A stretch of 38,965 nt of DNA from Candidatus Poribacteria bacterium. Its GTDB lineage: Bacteria > Poribacteria > WGA-4E > WGA-3G. Numbering within the stretch: the stretch's first letter is position 1; each line of letters starts with the position of its first letter. A program made the translations under genes and the position numbers. The stretch spans positions 1 to 38,965 of the forward strand of contig JAJEAG010000072.1 in NCBI GenBank assembly GCA_022824265.1, given 5' to 3'. Shown here piece by piece: positions 16,079-26,139 of the stretch. The notes under the pieces are model-generated. The model was not told where the DNA came from. It worked only from the letters and a program-made list of their open reading frames with translations, and did not search any database.

Positions 16079-18166
16079 TTAATTTTCCATAGTAATTTTG
16101 TTCAGTATTTTATACCAATCCCATAAAATGACTGTACCATCTTTAGAACCGCTTGCAAGAACTTTTCCATCGTGTGAGAACACCAAGGTTTCAATTGTTT
16201 CGGTGTGTCCTGGTAGTGAGAGAAGTTTTCTACTTGTTTTTACATCAAACAATTCAATCGTGTCCATGCAAAAAGGCAAAATGTGTGGCATTTTGGAAAT
16301 AAGCAGAATAGAACCTTCAGGTGAAAATGTTATTGCTGTTCCATCCACTGCATCCCCTTCTTTCATAACGAGTTTTCGAAGCTTTTTGCCAGTGACAGTA
16401 TCAAATAAATAGATGTCAAAACTTGCTATTGTAGCAAGAAGTGTACCATCAGGTGAAAAAGCAACAGCATCCACACGTTCCTTTAGAGTAATGGGTTTTT
16501 GTTGATTTTCAACATCCCATAACAGGGTCTCAAACATTGAACTTGATCCTTGTGTGACAAGTTTCGTGCCCTTAGGTGAAAATGTAAAGGGTTGATCCCA
16601 TATAGTCCTTTTCGGTTGCAAATGCGTTATTTTTTCACCAGTTCTGACATTCCAGATATAGATGCCTTGGTAATCTACCGAAGTATAGGTTCTAAATGGA
16701 TTTCCAAGTGCACGTTTCTTTCCAAGTACAGATGAATTTAATGCGATTAATCTGCTATCCTGTGAAAAGGTAACCATTCCAGATGATTGTATCAAGGATG
16801 GAAGTTCTTTTCCAGTATTCAACTCCCATATTTTTGTATTTTCATGCTCTTGTCTTGTAATATCGGTATGCCATTTTTGTTTTGCATTAAATGCAATAAT
16901 ACCGGTAATTGGGTAGCATGCCAGTATTGATGCATCAGGTGATAATGCAACATTTTGGGTTAAATTCTGTTGTGCAGCAGAGAAGTCGGATAGTTTTGTT
17001 CCAGTGTACACATCATATTTCTGTACAGTGTTGTTAAACATTGCTGTAGAAATAGTAGCGTTATCTGAAGAGAACGCTACTGCTTTTACCCATTCAGTGT
17101 GTCCATCCACAAAGGTGGCAGGATTCTCCCATGTATCTTGGTTCCAGAAAAGTATTTTTCCATCAGCACTACCACTTGTAAGAGTTTTACCATCTGGTGA
17201 AAACGCAAGGGCATTTATAGTATTCTTATGTGCTTCAAGCGTTGCAATTCGACGTTTTTTGTTCGTATCCCATACATTGATGATACCATTTGTATCTCCA
17301 CTTGCAATAGTTTTTCCATCATTTGAGAAGGCAATTGCAGTAACCCACCCTTTATGACCTTTCAGATATGCATGGACTTTGCGCCGTTCTGTATTCCATA
17401 ATTGGACTGATAGGCCTTCGCTTCCAGATGCAAACATGTTTCTATCAGGTGAGAAAACCAATGCACGGATATCGGTGCGTTTTTTACCCAATTTGATTTT
17501 AGGTTTGTGTCCAGATAATATTTCAACTCTGTTGCCAGTGTGTGGATCCCACATCGTTATTTCACCAGTGTGATATCCTGTAAGAAACAGACTTCCGTCC
17601 TTAGATAAAGTAGACGATTTAAAGTTGGATAGGCTAAACTTTTGTTGTTCAGATACTAATTTGTAGGTATTTAAATCCCAATGCAGAAATTTACCAGTGT
17701 GATCTACGCCGATTAGTATTGTATCGTTGTTAGTAAAAGTTAGATCAATGACTGAAGGTATCTCTGTTATCCCATTCCAGATAATACGTTCTGATATTGG
17801 AACAGAAATATGTGGAAGTTCGTTTACGGTTTCAATGTCCCATATCTGGATAAGTCGGTTAAAGTATCCGCAACATGCAAGTATATTGCTGTTGGCTGAG
17901 AATGTAACGGCATTCACCTGGGCGATGACCTTATTTGGCAACGGAATTTCTTTTCCTGTGGCAACATCATATAGCCAGATACCGATGTCAGTTCCAACGG
18001 CAAGACGTTTGCCATCTGGTGAAAATTGCATGACGTTAATGCCACCTTTACCCAGTCGTGTGATAGCACCGTCGGGTAATTCGTGCATAGTCTGTTGCTG
18101 TGCATGAATGGGTATAATAAATATAGAGATGGTTAGTAGGGTTGCAAGAATAAAGTATCTTATCAT
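16079..18166 (-). CDS. Exported WD40 double-propeller protein without LRR domain
   Basis: The frame opens at TTG 18181, but ATG 18166 with GGAA upstream is preferred (695 residues). A signal peptide covers residues 1-22 (IFIIPIHA then QQQ). The rest is WD40 repeats: I count 14 blades by eye, from RLGKGGINVMQFSPDG (37 on) to the last, VLASGSKDGTVILWDWYKI. That suits two seven-bladed propellers. Several middle blades are canonical (GHKGWVTAIAFSNDGKT, HKNTINALAFSPDGKT), others degenerate. There is no catalytic motif; protein-protein or ligand binding in the periplasm or at the surface is likely. It ends a closely spaced minus-strand series, 28 bases after its 870-residue paralogue. Confidence 0.88.
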   Translation of the reverse strand: MIRYFILATLLTISIFIIPIHAQQQTMHELPDGAITRLGKGGINVMQFSPDGKRLAVGTDIGIWLYDVATGKEIPLPNKVIAQVNAVTFSANSNILACCGYFNRLIQIWDIETVNELPHISVPISERIIWNGITEIPSVIDLTFTNNDTILIGVDHTGKFLHWDLNTYKLVSEQQKFSLSNFKSSTLSKDGSLFLTGYHTGEITMWDPHTGNRVEILSGHKPKIKLGKKRTDIRALVFSPDRNMFASGSEGLSVQLWNTERRKVHAYLKGHKGWVTAIAFSNDGKTIASGDTNGIINVWDTNKKRRIATLEAHKNTINALAFSPDGKTLTSGSADGKILFWNQDTWENPATFVDGHTEWVKAVAFSSDNATISTAMFNNTVQKYDVYTGTKLSDFSAAQQNLTQNVALSPDASILACYPITGIIAFNAKQKWHTDITRQEHENTKIWELNTGKELPSLIQSSGMVTFSQDSRLIALNSSVLGKKRALGNPFRTYTSVDYQGIYIWNVRTGEKITHLQPKRTIWDQPFTFSPKGTKLVTQGSSSMFETLLWDVENQQKPITLKERVDAVAFSPDGTLLATIASFDIYLFDTVTGKKLRKLVMKEGDAVDGTAITFSPEGSILLISKMPHILPFCMDTIELFDVKTSRKLLSLPGHTETIETLVFSHDGKVLASGSKDGTVILWDWYKILNKITMEN

Positions 18167-18194
18167 TGATTTTAGTTCCAATTAGGTTATGTTA

Positions 18195-20807
18195 TCAGTT
18201 GTTTTGTATTGCTTTAGTTAGAATTGTATCCCAATTCCACAATAATACTGTTCCATCTTCTGATCCGCTGGCAAGTATTTTTCCATCTGGTGAAAATGTA
18301 AGTGTTTCAATGTGTTCAGTATGACCAGGGAGAGATATTAGTTTCTTTCCAGCATAAACATCCCACAATGAGATCTTTGCTTCGCAATACGTGCGAAAAT
18401 AGAATTTTGTTGCTTCAACAAGTATGTTTCCGTTAGGGGACAATGCTACTGCTCTATTGTCTATAGTGGATGGTAAGATTAATATCCTTATTTTCATAGG
18501 TGCAGATGCTTTTGTAATATCCCACAAGTGAATATTCCTTTCATAACCTGTATTATTTTCAATAGCAACAGTAGTATTGTCAAGTGAATACGCAACAATT
18601 TGAGATTTATCTTCTCCGTATTTTGTGATTGGATTCCACTTGTCAACATCCCACACATTCGGACCTGCTGCAAGTACAGAATCATCCGGAGAGAAAAGTA
18701 TAGGTGTGTCTGGAAGTAATCCTCCTGGACTTAATGGACCACTTCCTCCTGCTAAATGAATACGGAAAAACTCTACTCCAGTTTGTACATCAGAAATCAC
18801 TATTCCTTTACTCTTACTAACATTCATACTAAAGTGGTGCCCTGCTTCACTATCTGTAGTTGTTTCCCATGGAACAATATTATATGAATCTTTACCTGCA
18901 AGTAATCTGTTGTTAGGTGAAAAAGCTACTGGACCATATACTTGGGTTAGATGTGGTAGTTCCTGCTGTGAATCCAAGCTGAAAATCCGTGTAATATCAT
19001 TGCTAAGATATTCTATAATTGTTTGCCAACCTTGAGAATTGAATGATATATTACCTTTAATGTTATGGCATGCAAGATGACTTCCATCTGGGGACAATGT
19101 GACTGAGAGGGTAAGATGTTGGGGGAATTTGTTGTATATATTCAATCTTTTAGTAGTCTTGAGGTCCCATTTTTCAACAGTTCCGTTATAATGTGCAATT
19201 GAAACCTTTGTACTATCGTTTGAAAAAGCAACTGATTTGACCAATTCAGTATGTCCTGTCGCTAAGGTAGATATAGGTTGACGCGAATTTACATCCCATA
19301 AACGGACTGTTCCATCAGCACTTCCTGTAGCAAGTGTGTTGCCATCCGGTGAAAACGTGATTGCCAATATACCGTTTGTATGTCCTTTGAAGACTGCGAA
19401 CCGTCGTTTTTTACTTACATCCCACAATCTCACGATATTGTCAGCGTCACCACTTGCAAGTATACTACCGTCATTAGAAAATGAAAGTGCAGTTACCCAA
19501 CCGGTATGCCCTTTAAATGTAGCAAGTTTCCTGTTTCGTTGTGTGTGCCAAACTTGTACTTTCTTATCCTCACTACCACTTGCAAATAATTGTCCATCAG
19601 TTGAGAATGTTAAGGCACGGATACGTCGGTATTTCGTGTCTTTAAGTATTTTACTAAGAGAACTGGAATGTCCTTTATGTACCCCTTCTCTTTCTCCTGT
19701 AGATGGGTCGCCGGACCATATCTTACCATTCCAATAACCACAACCAAAAACACTACCGTTTTGAGAGAGTGCTAATGTACCTTCAGCATCAAATTTGCTG
19801 TGATGTTCTGATATTTTTTCTCCAGATCTTACATCCCAATAGTTAATTAGTCCTGTGAAACTAATACTAAGGAGTGTTTTACCATCTTGAGAAAAAGCCA
19901 GTGCTGTAACTGATTTAACGTGGGTTACTTCTTTCTTATTCATTAAGTGAGAATGAACTGAAATTGGCAAAGGTATGTTTAAGAGTTGATCACCCGTTTC
20001 AATATTCCATAATTTAATATTCGGATTTGATGATCCGCCACTTGCGAGGATTCGTCCATTAGGAGAAAATGCAAGTGCATTAGATTGTCCAATTGGTTTT
20101 TCGGGTAAGTATCTTTCTTTACCAGTAGATTTTTTATATACCCACACTCCTATATCAGTTCCAACCGCGAGATATTTGGAATTTGGTGAGAAATGCATCG
20201 TGTTGATACCACCCTTTCCAAAACGTGCTATTGCCCCATCAGGTAAACTGGTTTTCGTATCATATTGATTTATTATAGAAGAATTTGGGGGCGTTTGAGT
20301 CTTCAACCCGATTTCATTCTTGAGTTGTCTAACTACATTTGAATCTGTGGAAGGAGGTATCTTATCAAGGTTGAGGAATGTTAGATTGCTTAGGTTTTCA
20401 ATAGGTGTGAGGTCATCAATCAGATTCTGATTGATTGCTAAATTAGTGAGTTGCTTTAACCCTGCAAGTGGAGTGACATCTGTGATTTGGTTTGCACTGA
20501 GTGTTAATTTTCTGAGTTTTCTTAATTTCGCGAGTGGAGAGATGTCTGTGATTTGATTACCGTATAGTTCTAATGTGGTTAAGTTCTTTGCTAATTCTAA
20601 GCCGCTTAGATCCCTGATTTCATATTGTGCAGCAGATAGTTTATTTAACTTTTGCAAGTCCCGTCCTGTAATAGGATCGTTTGGTCCTAATCCGAGGTTA
20701 TCACGGATTGCTAATGCTAAATTTTCATCAGGGATTTCTACTTGTCCTCCATAGGTGCAACTAAAGAAAACCAATAGAATACCGCACAATAGGCAAAGAT
20801 ATTTCAT
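18195..20807 (-). CDS. LRR plus WD40 double-propeller lipoprotein (870 aa)
   Basis: ATG 20807 has AGAGG about 9 bases upstream. A signal with lipobox-like VFFSC puts lipid attachment at Cys-17. Residues 20-66 form a cap-like segment (IPDENLALAIRDNLGL). Residues 67-148 hold three and a half 22-residue leucine-rich repeats of internalin type (L-xx-L-x-L-xx-N-xITDISPL). From residue 194 (RFGKGGINTMHFSPN) to the end run 14 WD40 blades by hand count, closing with GTVLLWNWD. It is a paralogue of both neighbours, with 28 bases to the next gene downstream and 59 to the one upstream. It is presumably a surface-exposed binding protein. The LRR region is much shorter than in the 1021-residue paralogue. 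Confidence 0.88.
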   Translation of the reverse strand: MKYLCLLCGILLVFFSCTYGGQVEIPDENLALAIRDNLGLGPNDPITGRDLQKLNKLSAAQYEIRDLSGLELAKNLTTLELYGNQITDISPLAKLRKLRKLTLSANQITDVTPLAGLKQLTNLAINQNLIDDLTPIENLSNLTFLNLDKIPPSTDSNVVRQLKNEIGLKTQTPPNSSIINQYDTKTSLPDGAIARFGKGGINTMHFSPNSKYLAVGTDIGVWVYKKSTGKERYLPEKPIGQSNALAFSPNGRILASGGSSNPNIKLWNIETGDQLLNIPLPISVHSHLMNKKEVTHVKSVTALAFSQDGKTLLSISFTGLINYWDVRSGEKISEHHSKFDAEGTLALSQNGSVFGCGYWNGKIWSGDPSTGEREGVHKGHSSSLSKILKDTKYRRIRALTFSTDGQLFASGSEDKKVQVWHTQRNRKLATFKGHTGWVTALSFSNDGSILASGDADNIVRLWDVSKKRRFAVFKGHTNGILAITFSPDGNTLATGSADGTVRLWDVNSRQPISTLATGHTELVKSVAFSNDSTKVSIAHYNGTVEKWDLKTTKRLNIYNKFPQHLTLSVTLSPDGSHLACHNIKGNISFNSQGWQTIIEYLSNDITRIFSLDSQQELPHLTQVYGPVAFSPNNRLLAGKDSYNIVPWETTTDSEAGHHFSMNVSKSKGIVISDVQTGVEFFRIHLAGGSGPLSPGGLLPDTPILFSPDDSVLAAGPNVWDVDKWNPITKYGEDKSQIVAYSLDNTTVAIENNTGYERNIHLWDITKASAPMKIRILILPSTIDNRAVALSPNGNILVEATKFYFRTYCEAKISLWDVYAGKKLISLPGHTEHIETLTFSPDGKILASGSEDGTVLLWNWDTILTKAIQNN

Positions 20808-20866
20808 AATAGGTTACCTCTGATAATATATGCAGTACTGAAGTAGTGTTGAGTTTTGAGAGTCTA

Positions 20867-23800
20867 TTATCTGTCATCGGGTTGGACTTTAGCCATTATC
20901 TTATTCCAATCCCATAGTAGTACTGTGCCATCTTCACCGGCACTTGCAAGCGTTTGACCATCATGTGAGAAAACGAATGTTTCAATCCGTGCTGTGTGTC
21001 CTAATGTTATAGACAAAAGTTGACCACCAGAATCAATATCCCATAAATATAGTTTGTCATCTCTGTCATCAAACGTAAGTAAGATATTTCCAGTAGGAGC
21101 AAATAATAAGAAATCGTCTCCACCTTTGGCATTCAAATAGTTTATAGGGAGAATCTCACCTTTTGGTGTGATTTCATATAGACCGATACCTTCATACGAT
21201 TGACATGCAAGCATTGTATTATCGGGAGAAAACGCAATATTCATGGAACGTTCATTTAGGGTGACGAGTTTTTCGCGTGTTTCTACATGCCAGACATGCG
21301 TTGGATCAAAATGTCTTCCACCTATTGCAAGCAATTTACCATCTGGTGAAAAGGACATTTTCCTATCTGTGCCTGAATGTATATTGACATCAAAGAAGTG
21401 CAGTCTCTCACCTGTTCGGGTATCCCACATACGCACATCTTGCCATCCATCTACACAAGCGAGAGTCTCTGTTATGGGTGAAAATGCCAACTGAACATTT
21501 AAACTTCTTTCAGGTAATGTAAGAGACGGAAGTTCTTCACCTGTTTTCAAATCCATTTGTATAATTCTGTTGTCCTCACGGTAAAATCTAAAGGATCCTG
21601 GTTTATTTCTCCTAAACAGTACTTTACCGACAGCGTTTTGTGCAGCGAATAGTGTTGCATCTGGAGACAGTGCAGATTTATATATTAGGTTTAGATTCTT
21701 TGGGTATTGTTCAGCTATTTTGCGTCCTGTATTCATATTCCATTGCTGTATTGCACCGTTGTAAGCAACACTCGCTAACTTTTTGTCGTCTTGAGAGAAT
21801 GCAATATTTTTTATCCACTTCGTATGTTCAATTGCAATTGTCTTTAGTTCTTGTCCTGTATTGACGTTCCATAAACGGATCGTTCCGTCATCACTTCCAC
21901 TCACTATGGTAAGTCTATCAGGCGAGAAATCTAGGGCTGAGATACTACTCTTATGTGCCTTAAAACTTATCATTTCATTACCTGTGTTGACATCCCATAA
22001 TTTGATTGTTCCCTTAATATCGCCACTTGCGATTGTTTTATTGTCAATTGAGAAATCCAGAGCGGTAACCCAATCTGTATGTCCTGTGAGTGTTGACTGT
22101 TTTTCACGTTTTCTCATATTCCATAAGTGTATAAGATTGTCCAAACCTGCGGAAGCGAGTGTTTTGCCATCATGTGAGAAAGCTAACGCTTGTATACCTT
22201 GATACTTACGCTGCTTATTCAATCTGAATATTTTGGAGATAAATTCATTGATGTAAAATTTTGAATGCCCTTTCAATGTTGTGGTCTTTTTACCGGAATT
22301 TGTGTCCCATATACTGATTTTTTCATCAAAACGTCCAATAGCAATTTCGGTCGTATCTGTTTTAATATCCGCAGCATGTGCATTGTCAATATGATAGTAA
22401 TAGTGTTTTTTATGTTGGTGTCCAGTTGTAACATCCCATTGTGCGAATGCATTAGTACCATTACTACTCAGACCAATCAGTGTTGATCCGTCTTTCGTAA
22501 AAACTAAATCTGCATTAGAAGCATAGGTAAATCTTGAAGCAGCAAATCTGTCCTTTTCCTTTTTTGAAGGAAGCAATGTAGAGTGCTCAGTTCCTGTTTT
22601 TGGATCCCATAGATGTATAACATTATTACGATATCCGCTGCTTGCAAGTATATTGCCATCAGGTGAGAATGCTACGGAATGCACCTGCTTAGGATATAAC
22701 ATTGGCAAAAGTTTCTCGTCACCTGTTGGAATATTGTATACCCATACACCAATACTTGTACCCACCGCAAGTTGTGTTCCATCTGGAGAAATCTGCAAAA
22801 CATTGATACCACCTTTACCGAGACGACGTTTAGCCTCTGGAAGTAACATAACACGTGTGTTATCATCTGTGGATATAGGAAGGATATGAACATCTATATT
22901 TAATTTTGGTCGTTCTAAGAGGAGTCTACGTATTGGTGTAAAATCTTCAATAGGATTTTCGTTAATTTGTAGATTCTCCAATGAATTTAAGTTTTCAAGT
23001 GTACTTACATTATTGATATGATTTTTCTCCAGTCTCAAAGACCTGAGATCTGTTAAATCTATTAAAGGAGTAATATCACTGATTTGATTTCCAATCAAGT
23101 TCAGATGCTTTAGATCTAACAATCGTGCAAGTGGCGAGATGTCGCTGATATTGTTATTCGCAAATGAAATATTTGTCACACCTTCCATTGCAGATAGAGG
23201 AGTAAGATCGCTAATTTTGTTATTCTGCATTGCTAATATGTTCATACGAGTCATATTTTGCAGAGGGGTTATATCTTTGATATGATTGAAATCAATCCAC
23301 AATACTCTCAGTTCTGTCATACCTGAAAGTGGAGTAATGTCAATTATTTCATTTCCTACTAAGTCTAACGTTGTTAATTTTTGCAAATTTGAAAGGGGTG
23401 AGATGTCACTAATTTGACATCTTCCAAGAAATAGTCTCGTCAACTGAGTCATTTCTGATAGAGGTGAGATGTCTGTTAGGGGATTTTTTGTTAGAGAAAG
23501 ATCACTTAGTTTTGTTAGTTGTGTTAGTGGAGTAAAGTCTGTAATCTGATTGTTGTAAAGCCATAATTTCTCAAGTTGTGTTAGTTTGACAAGAGGTGTA
23601 AGATCAGTAATTTTATTACTACTTAATGACAATTCGGTAAGTTGTGTTAATTTTGAGAGGTGTGTTATGTCATTGATTTTATTGCCATAGAGATTTAAAC
23701 TGTTTAAGGCAGTTGCCTGTTCTAAACCCTTCAAATCTTGTATATCTTTTCTTACTGCAGTTAATTCTATTAATCCTGCAAGCTTTTCCGGAAGAATAGG

Positions 23801-23932
23801 TGCGTTTGAGGATAAATCAAGAGCTTCTCTGATTGCTAATGCTAAGTTTTTATCTGGTATATCCACATGTGGTGCGGAAGAACAACTGATAAATATGGAT
23901 ATGATTAGAAGTACTGAAAACAGATATTTCAT
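20867..23932 (-). CDS. LRR plus WD40 double-propeller lipoprotein (1021 aa)
   Basis: The signal MKYLFSVLLIISIFISC gives a lipobox with Cys-17, the same position as in the 870-residue paralogue. A cap-like segment (IPDKNLALAIREALDL) is followed by about twelve 22-residue leucine-rich repeats (residues 67 to about 335), each ending in xITDxxPL as in internalins. WD40 blades, 14 by hand count, begin at about residue 372 with RRLGKGGINVLQISPDG and close with GTVLLWDWNKI. The ribosome site before ATG 23932 is weak, and the gene starts only 15 bases after the preceding stop, so translation may be coupled. Ligand unknown. Confidence 0.9.
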   Translation of the reverse strand: MKYLFSVLLIISIFISCSSAPHVDIPDKNLALAIREALDLSSNAPILPEKLAGLIELTAVRKDIQDLKGLEQATALNSLNLYGNKINDITHLSKLTQLTELSLSSNKITDLTPLVKLTQLEKLWLYNNQITDFTPLTQLTKLSDLSLTKNPLTDISPLSEMTQLTRLFLGRCQISDISPLSNLQKLTTLDLVGNEIIDITPLSGMTELRVLWIDFNHIKDITPLQNMTRMNILAMQNNKISDLTPLSAMEGVTNISFANNNISDISPLARLLDLKHLNLIGNQISDITPLIDLTDLRSLRLEKNHINNVSTLENLNSLENLQINENPIEDFTPIRRLLLERPKLNIDVHILPISTDDNTRVMLLPEAKRRLGKGGINVLQISPDGTQLAVGTSIGVWVYNIPTGDEKLLPMLYPKQVHSVAFSPDGNILASSGYRNNVIHLWDPKTGTEHSTLLPSKKEKDRFAASRFTYASNADLVFTKDGSTLIGLSSNGTNAFAQWDVTTGHQHKKHYYYHIDNAHAADIKTDTTEIAIGRFDEKISIWDTNSGKKTTTLKGHSKFYINEFISKIFRLNKQRKYQGIQALAFSHDGKTLASAGLDNLIHLWNMRKREKQSTLTGHTDWVTALDFSIDNKTIASGDIKGTIKLWDVNTGNEMISFKAHKSSISALDFSPDRLTIVSGSDDGTIRLWNVNTGQELKTIAIEHTKWIKNIAFSQDDKKLASVAYNGAIQQWNMNTGRKIAEQYPKNLNLIYKSALSPDATLFAAQNAVGKVLFRRNKPGSFRFYREDNRIIQMDLKTGEELPSLTLPERSLNVQLAFSPITETLACVDGWQDVRMWDTRTGERLHFFDVNIHSGTDRKMSFSPDGKLLAIGGRHFDPTHVWHVETREKLVTLNERSMNIAFSPDNTMLACQSYEGIGLYEITPKGEILPINYLNAKGGDDFLLFAPTGNILLTFDDRDDKLYLWDIDSGGQLLSITLGHTARIETFVFSHDGQTLASAGEDGTVLLWDWNKIMAKVQPDDR

Positions 23933-23947
23933 AGATTTAAATTCATA

Positions 23948-26104
23948 CTACTGAATTTCATTTGTTGTTATATATTCTAAATCATCAAAAGGTTTACCAT
24001 CTTTGTCAGTTATTCGTAGATAAAATCCTGAACCTTTGTACTCTTCACACACCTTTACAAGGATACTGTTTTTACCAGGATTGAGGGTTACGTAGACAAT
24101 CTCTCTGTCAATTTCTGTAGCGTAAGTTCTTGTATGTGAATGTACTTCTATGCCGTTTATCCATATCTTACCTTGGTCATTTGAGTCAAAACGGAATTGT
24201 ACCTTACGTTCACCTGGAGAAAAAACAGTAGTATATGCATAGGCAACACTCCAATTGTCATGATTATCAAAGTGGATATAACCGTTTAGTATATCATCAC
24301 TATACTTTTTCCAACTTACTTGTTCATTTAGTCCATCGTAGTTTGCCTCTATATCAATCTTAGGTAGGTTTTCAGGTATATATGGTGTGTTATATCCGAT
24401 TCCACCAGCATTATCAAAAGGACCGAGAATCATCCATGCATCTTCCATAACAAAACCAGTCTGCTGTATAAGTTTATTAGCGTTTTCGTGCATATCATTT
24501 TCTTTATAGAATTGAGCTAATGTTAGCATGGTATTTAGTTGATCAGCTTTGTCTATAGGCATTGCATCAATTAAGTTATTCAACATTTCAACGTAACCGT
24601 CTCGGTCTTTTACATTTTTTCCTGTTTTAACAATACGTGAGAACAAGCTGCGTTCAGTATATTCGTGATAACCTGAGAATAGAAAATTATTGATAAGTTG
24701 GAATGAATCTTCATACATCTCATTCATGAGGATGGCATGTATGTAGGTCATTTGGTAACTTGTTCCTGAGTGCATTTCTATGGCTTTTATTGCCATATTT
24801 AATGCAGTATCAGGAAATAGGTGTTTATCAAGGAGGTCTTCTGCGAGGAGGTGATAATCAGATGCATGTTTATGTTCGCTAACTTCTTTTAAACGCATAT
24901 TTAACCATTGCGTATAAGCGGAATTTGCTTTTTCTTCATTACCTACACTTTTATATGCATCCCCCAAAATCTCATAAAGAATATGGCTATTATTCATATT
25001 TGGAGTTAATTCTTCAAGTATTGTAATGAACTCATTGACTACATCTCTTTCATAATAAAGTTTCTGTAGGATTTGAATTGCATCCTCATGTTCATTCTGT
25101 GTGAGATTAGACTTTAATGCACGTAAATAAACTTTTTCTGCATCGGATTTACGATTGTTTTTTATATAGATCTCAGCAAGATTACGGTAAACATCATAGA
25201 TTTTGGTTTCTTGAGTAAGCAGATTTTCATAAGCAGTTGCTGTATTTTCAAGTTGTTCTGGGGTTGCATTAGTAGAGACAGGACGCACATATCCAGTTAG
25301 TTTTGCATTTCCTACAAAGTTCCCATTACTTATATTTTGTGTTGAATCTGAGATAACCCCATTAGTAACTTTGTCCAATTTCCAGTAACTAACTAAACCA
25401 CGTTCATTTCCTTTGAGTTGTCTGTTCATATCTCTACGAATTTCTAACCCTGTACGTACAATATTCCAAATACGCACTTCATCAATATATCCTACAAACG
25501 GTGATACAGCAGGTCGATCTTCATGTGACCACCCAATACGGAGAGGAAGGTGACTTCTATGCAATCTCCTCCTTCCTTTGAAATCTCGTTTTCCAACTTC
25601 AACCCCATTGATGTAAAGTTTCATGGAGTTGTTTCTTGGGTCAATAACACCAGCAACATGGTGCCATTTATTGAGCTTGATGACATCCGGTGGAGAATAA
25701 AGTGAGGCTTCATTTGTACTATCAGGTGACGCTGCAAATTGAATATAACCACCCTCTTTAAAGTTCAAAACATAACTTCGATGGGTAATACCGTCAACCC
25801 ACTTATCAGTTTTAGCAAGTAATGAGGAATACCTATTCGCAATATCAGTAGGTTTAATCCATAAAGAGACCGTTAGTTGTTGTGTGATGTTGTTTAACTC
25901 CAAACTGTGTTCAATATCAACATAACTTTGATTACCATCAAGATAAAGGGCAGTATTGACTAATCTGTCATCAAGATCAATCTGACTGACATCTTGTTTT
26001 TCACCGGAAGAGTTTTGGACAAGAATCTGTTGTGAAGCAGAAATTGAGATAATAAATAGCAGTAGAATACCAATGATACTAATCAAACAATGTTGTTTAT
26101 TCAT
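23948..26104 (-). CDS. Exported LamG / TPR-like / beta-sandwich protein
   Basis: The 718-residue protein has a cleavable signal (LLLFIISISA-SQQ). Residues about 50-220 form a LamG/concanavalin-like domain (ALYLDGNQSYVDI, FTVSLWIKP-type LTVSLWIKP, WHHVAGVID, KLYINGVEVG, GYIDEVRIWN). Residues about 280-545 are helical TPR-like repeats (NLAEIYIKNNRKSDAEKVY, LGDAYKSVGNEEKANSAY). From residue 548 a beta-sandwich-like domain begins (EDAWMILGPFDNAGGIG) with WINGIEVHSH and LNPGKNSILVKV. TPR end and last domain match the end of the 1105-residue protein at 30120-33437. Probably exported carbohydrate or protein binder. It begins 35 bases after the preceding gene and precedes the WD40 genes in the same unit. 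Confidence 0.85.
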   Translation of the reverse strand: MNKQHCLISIIGILLLFIISISASQQILVQNSSGEKQDVSQIDLDDRLVNTALYLDGNQSYVDIEHSLELNNITQQLTVSLWIKPTDIANRYSSLLAKTDKWVDGITHRSYVLNFKEGGYIQFAASPDSTNEASLYSPPDVIKLNKWHHVAGVIDPRNNSMKLYINGVEVGKRDFKGRRRLHRSHLPLRIGWSHEDRPAVSPFVGYIDEVRIWNIVRTGLEIRRDMNRQLKGNERGLVSYWKLDKVTNGVISDSTQNISNGNFVGNAKLTGYVRPVSTNATPEQLENTATAYENLLTQETKIYDVYRNLAEIYIKNNRKSDAEKVYLRALKSNLTQNEHEDAIQILQKLYYERDVVNEFITILEELTPNMNNSHILYEILGDAYKSVGNEEKANSAYTQWLNMRLKEVSEHKHASDYHLLAEDLLDKHLFPDTALNMAIKAIEMHSGTSYQMTYIHAILMNEMYEDSFQLINNFLFSGYHEYTERSLFSRIVKTGKNVKDRDGYVEMLNNLIDAMPIDKADQLNTMLTLAQFYKENDMHENANKLIQQTGFVMEDAWMILGPFDNAGGIGYNTPYIPENLPKIDIEANYDGLNEQVSWKKYSDDILNGYIHFDNHDNWSVAYAYTTVFSPGERKVQFRFDSNDQGKIWINGIEVHSHTRTYATEIDREIVYVTLNPGKNSILVKVCEEYKGSGFYLRITDKDGKPFDDLEYITTNEIQ

Positions 26105-26139
26105 TGTTATTCCTCCATGTAAAATGAGTATTATTCATT

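Noticed and set aside
16079..23932. Periodic repeats that could be mistaken for a CRISPR or DNA repeat array
   Set aside because: The periodicity is that of WD40 (about 40 residues) and LRR (22 residues) coding units; the DNA copies are strongly diverged.
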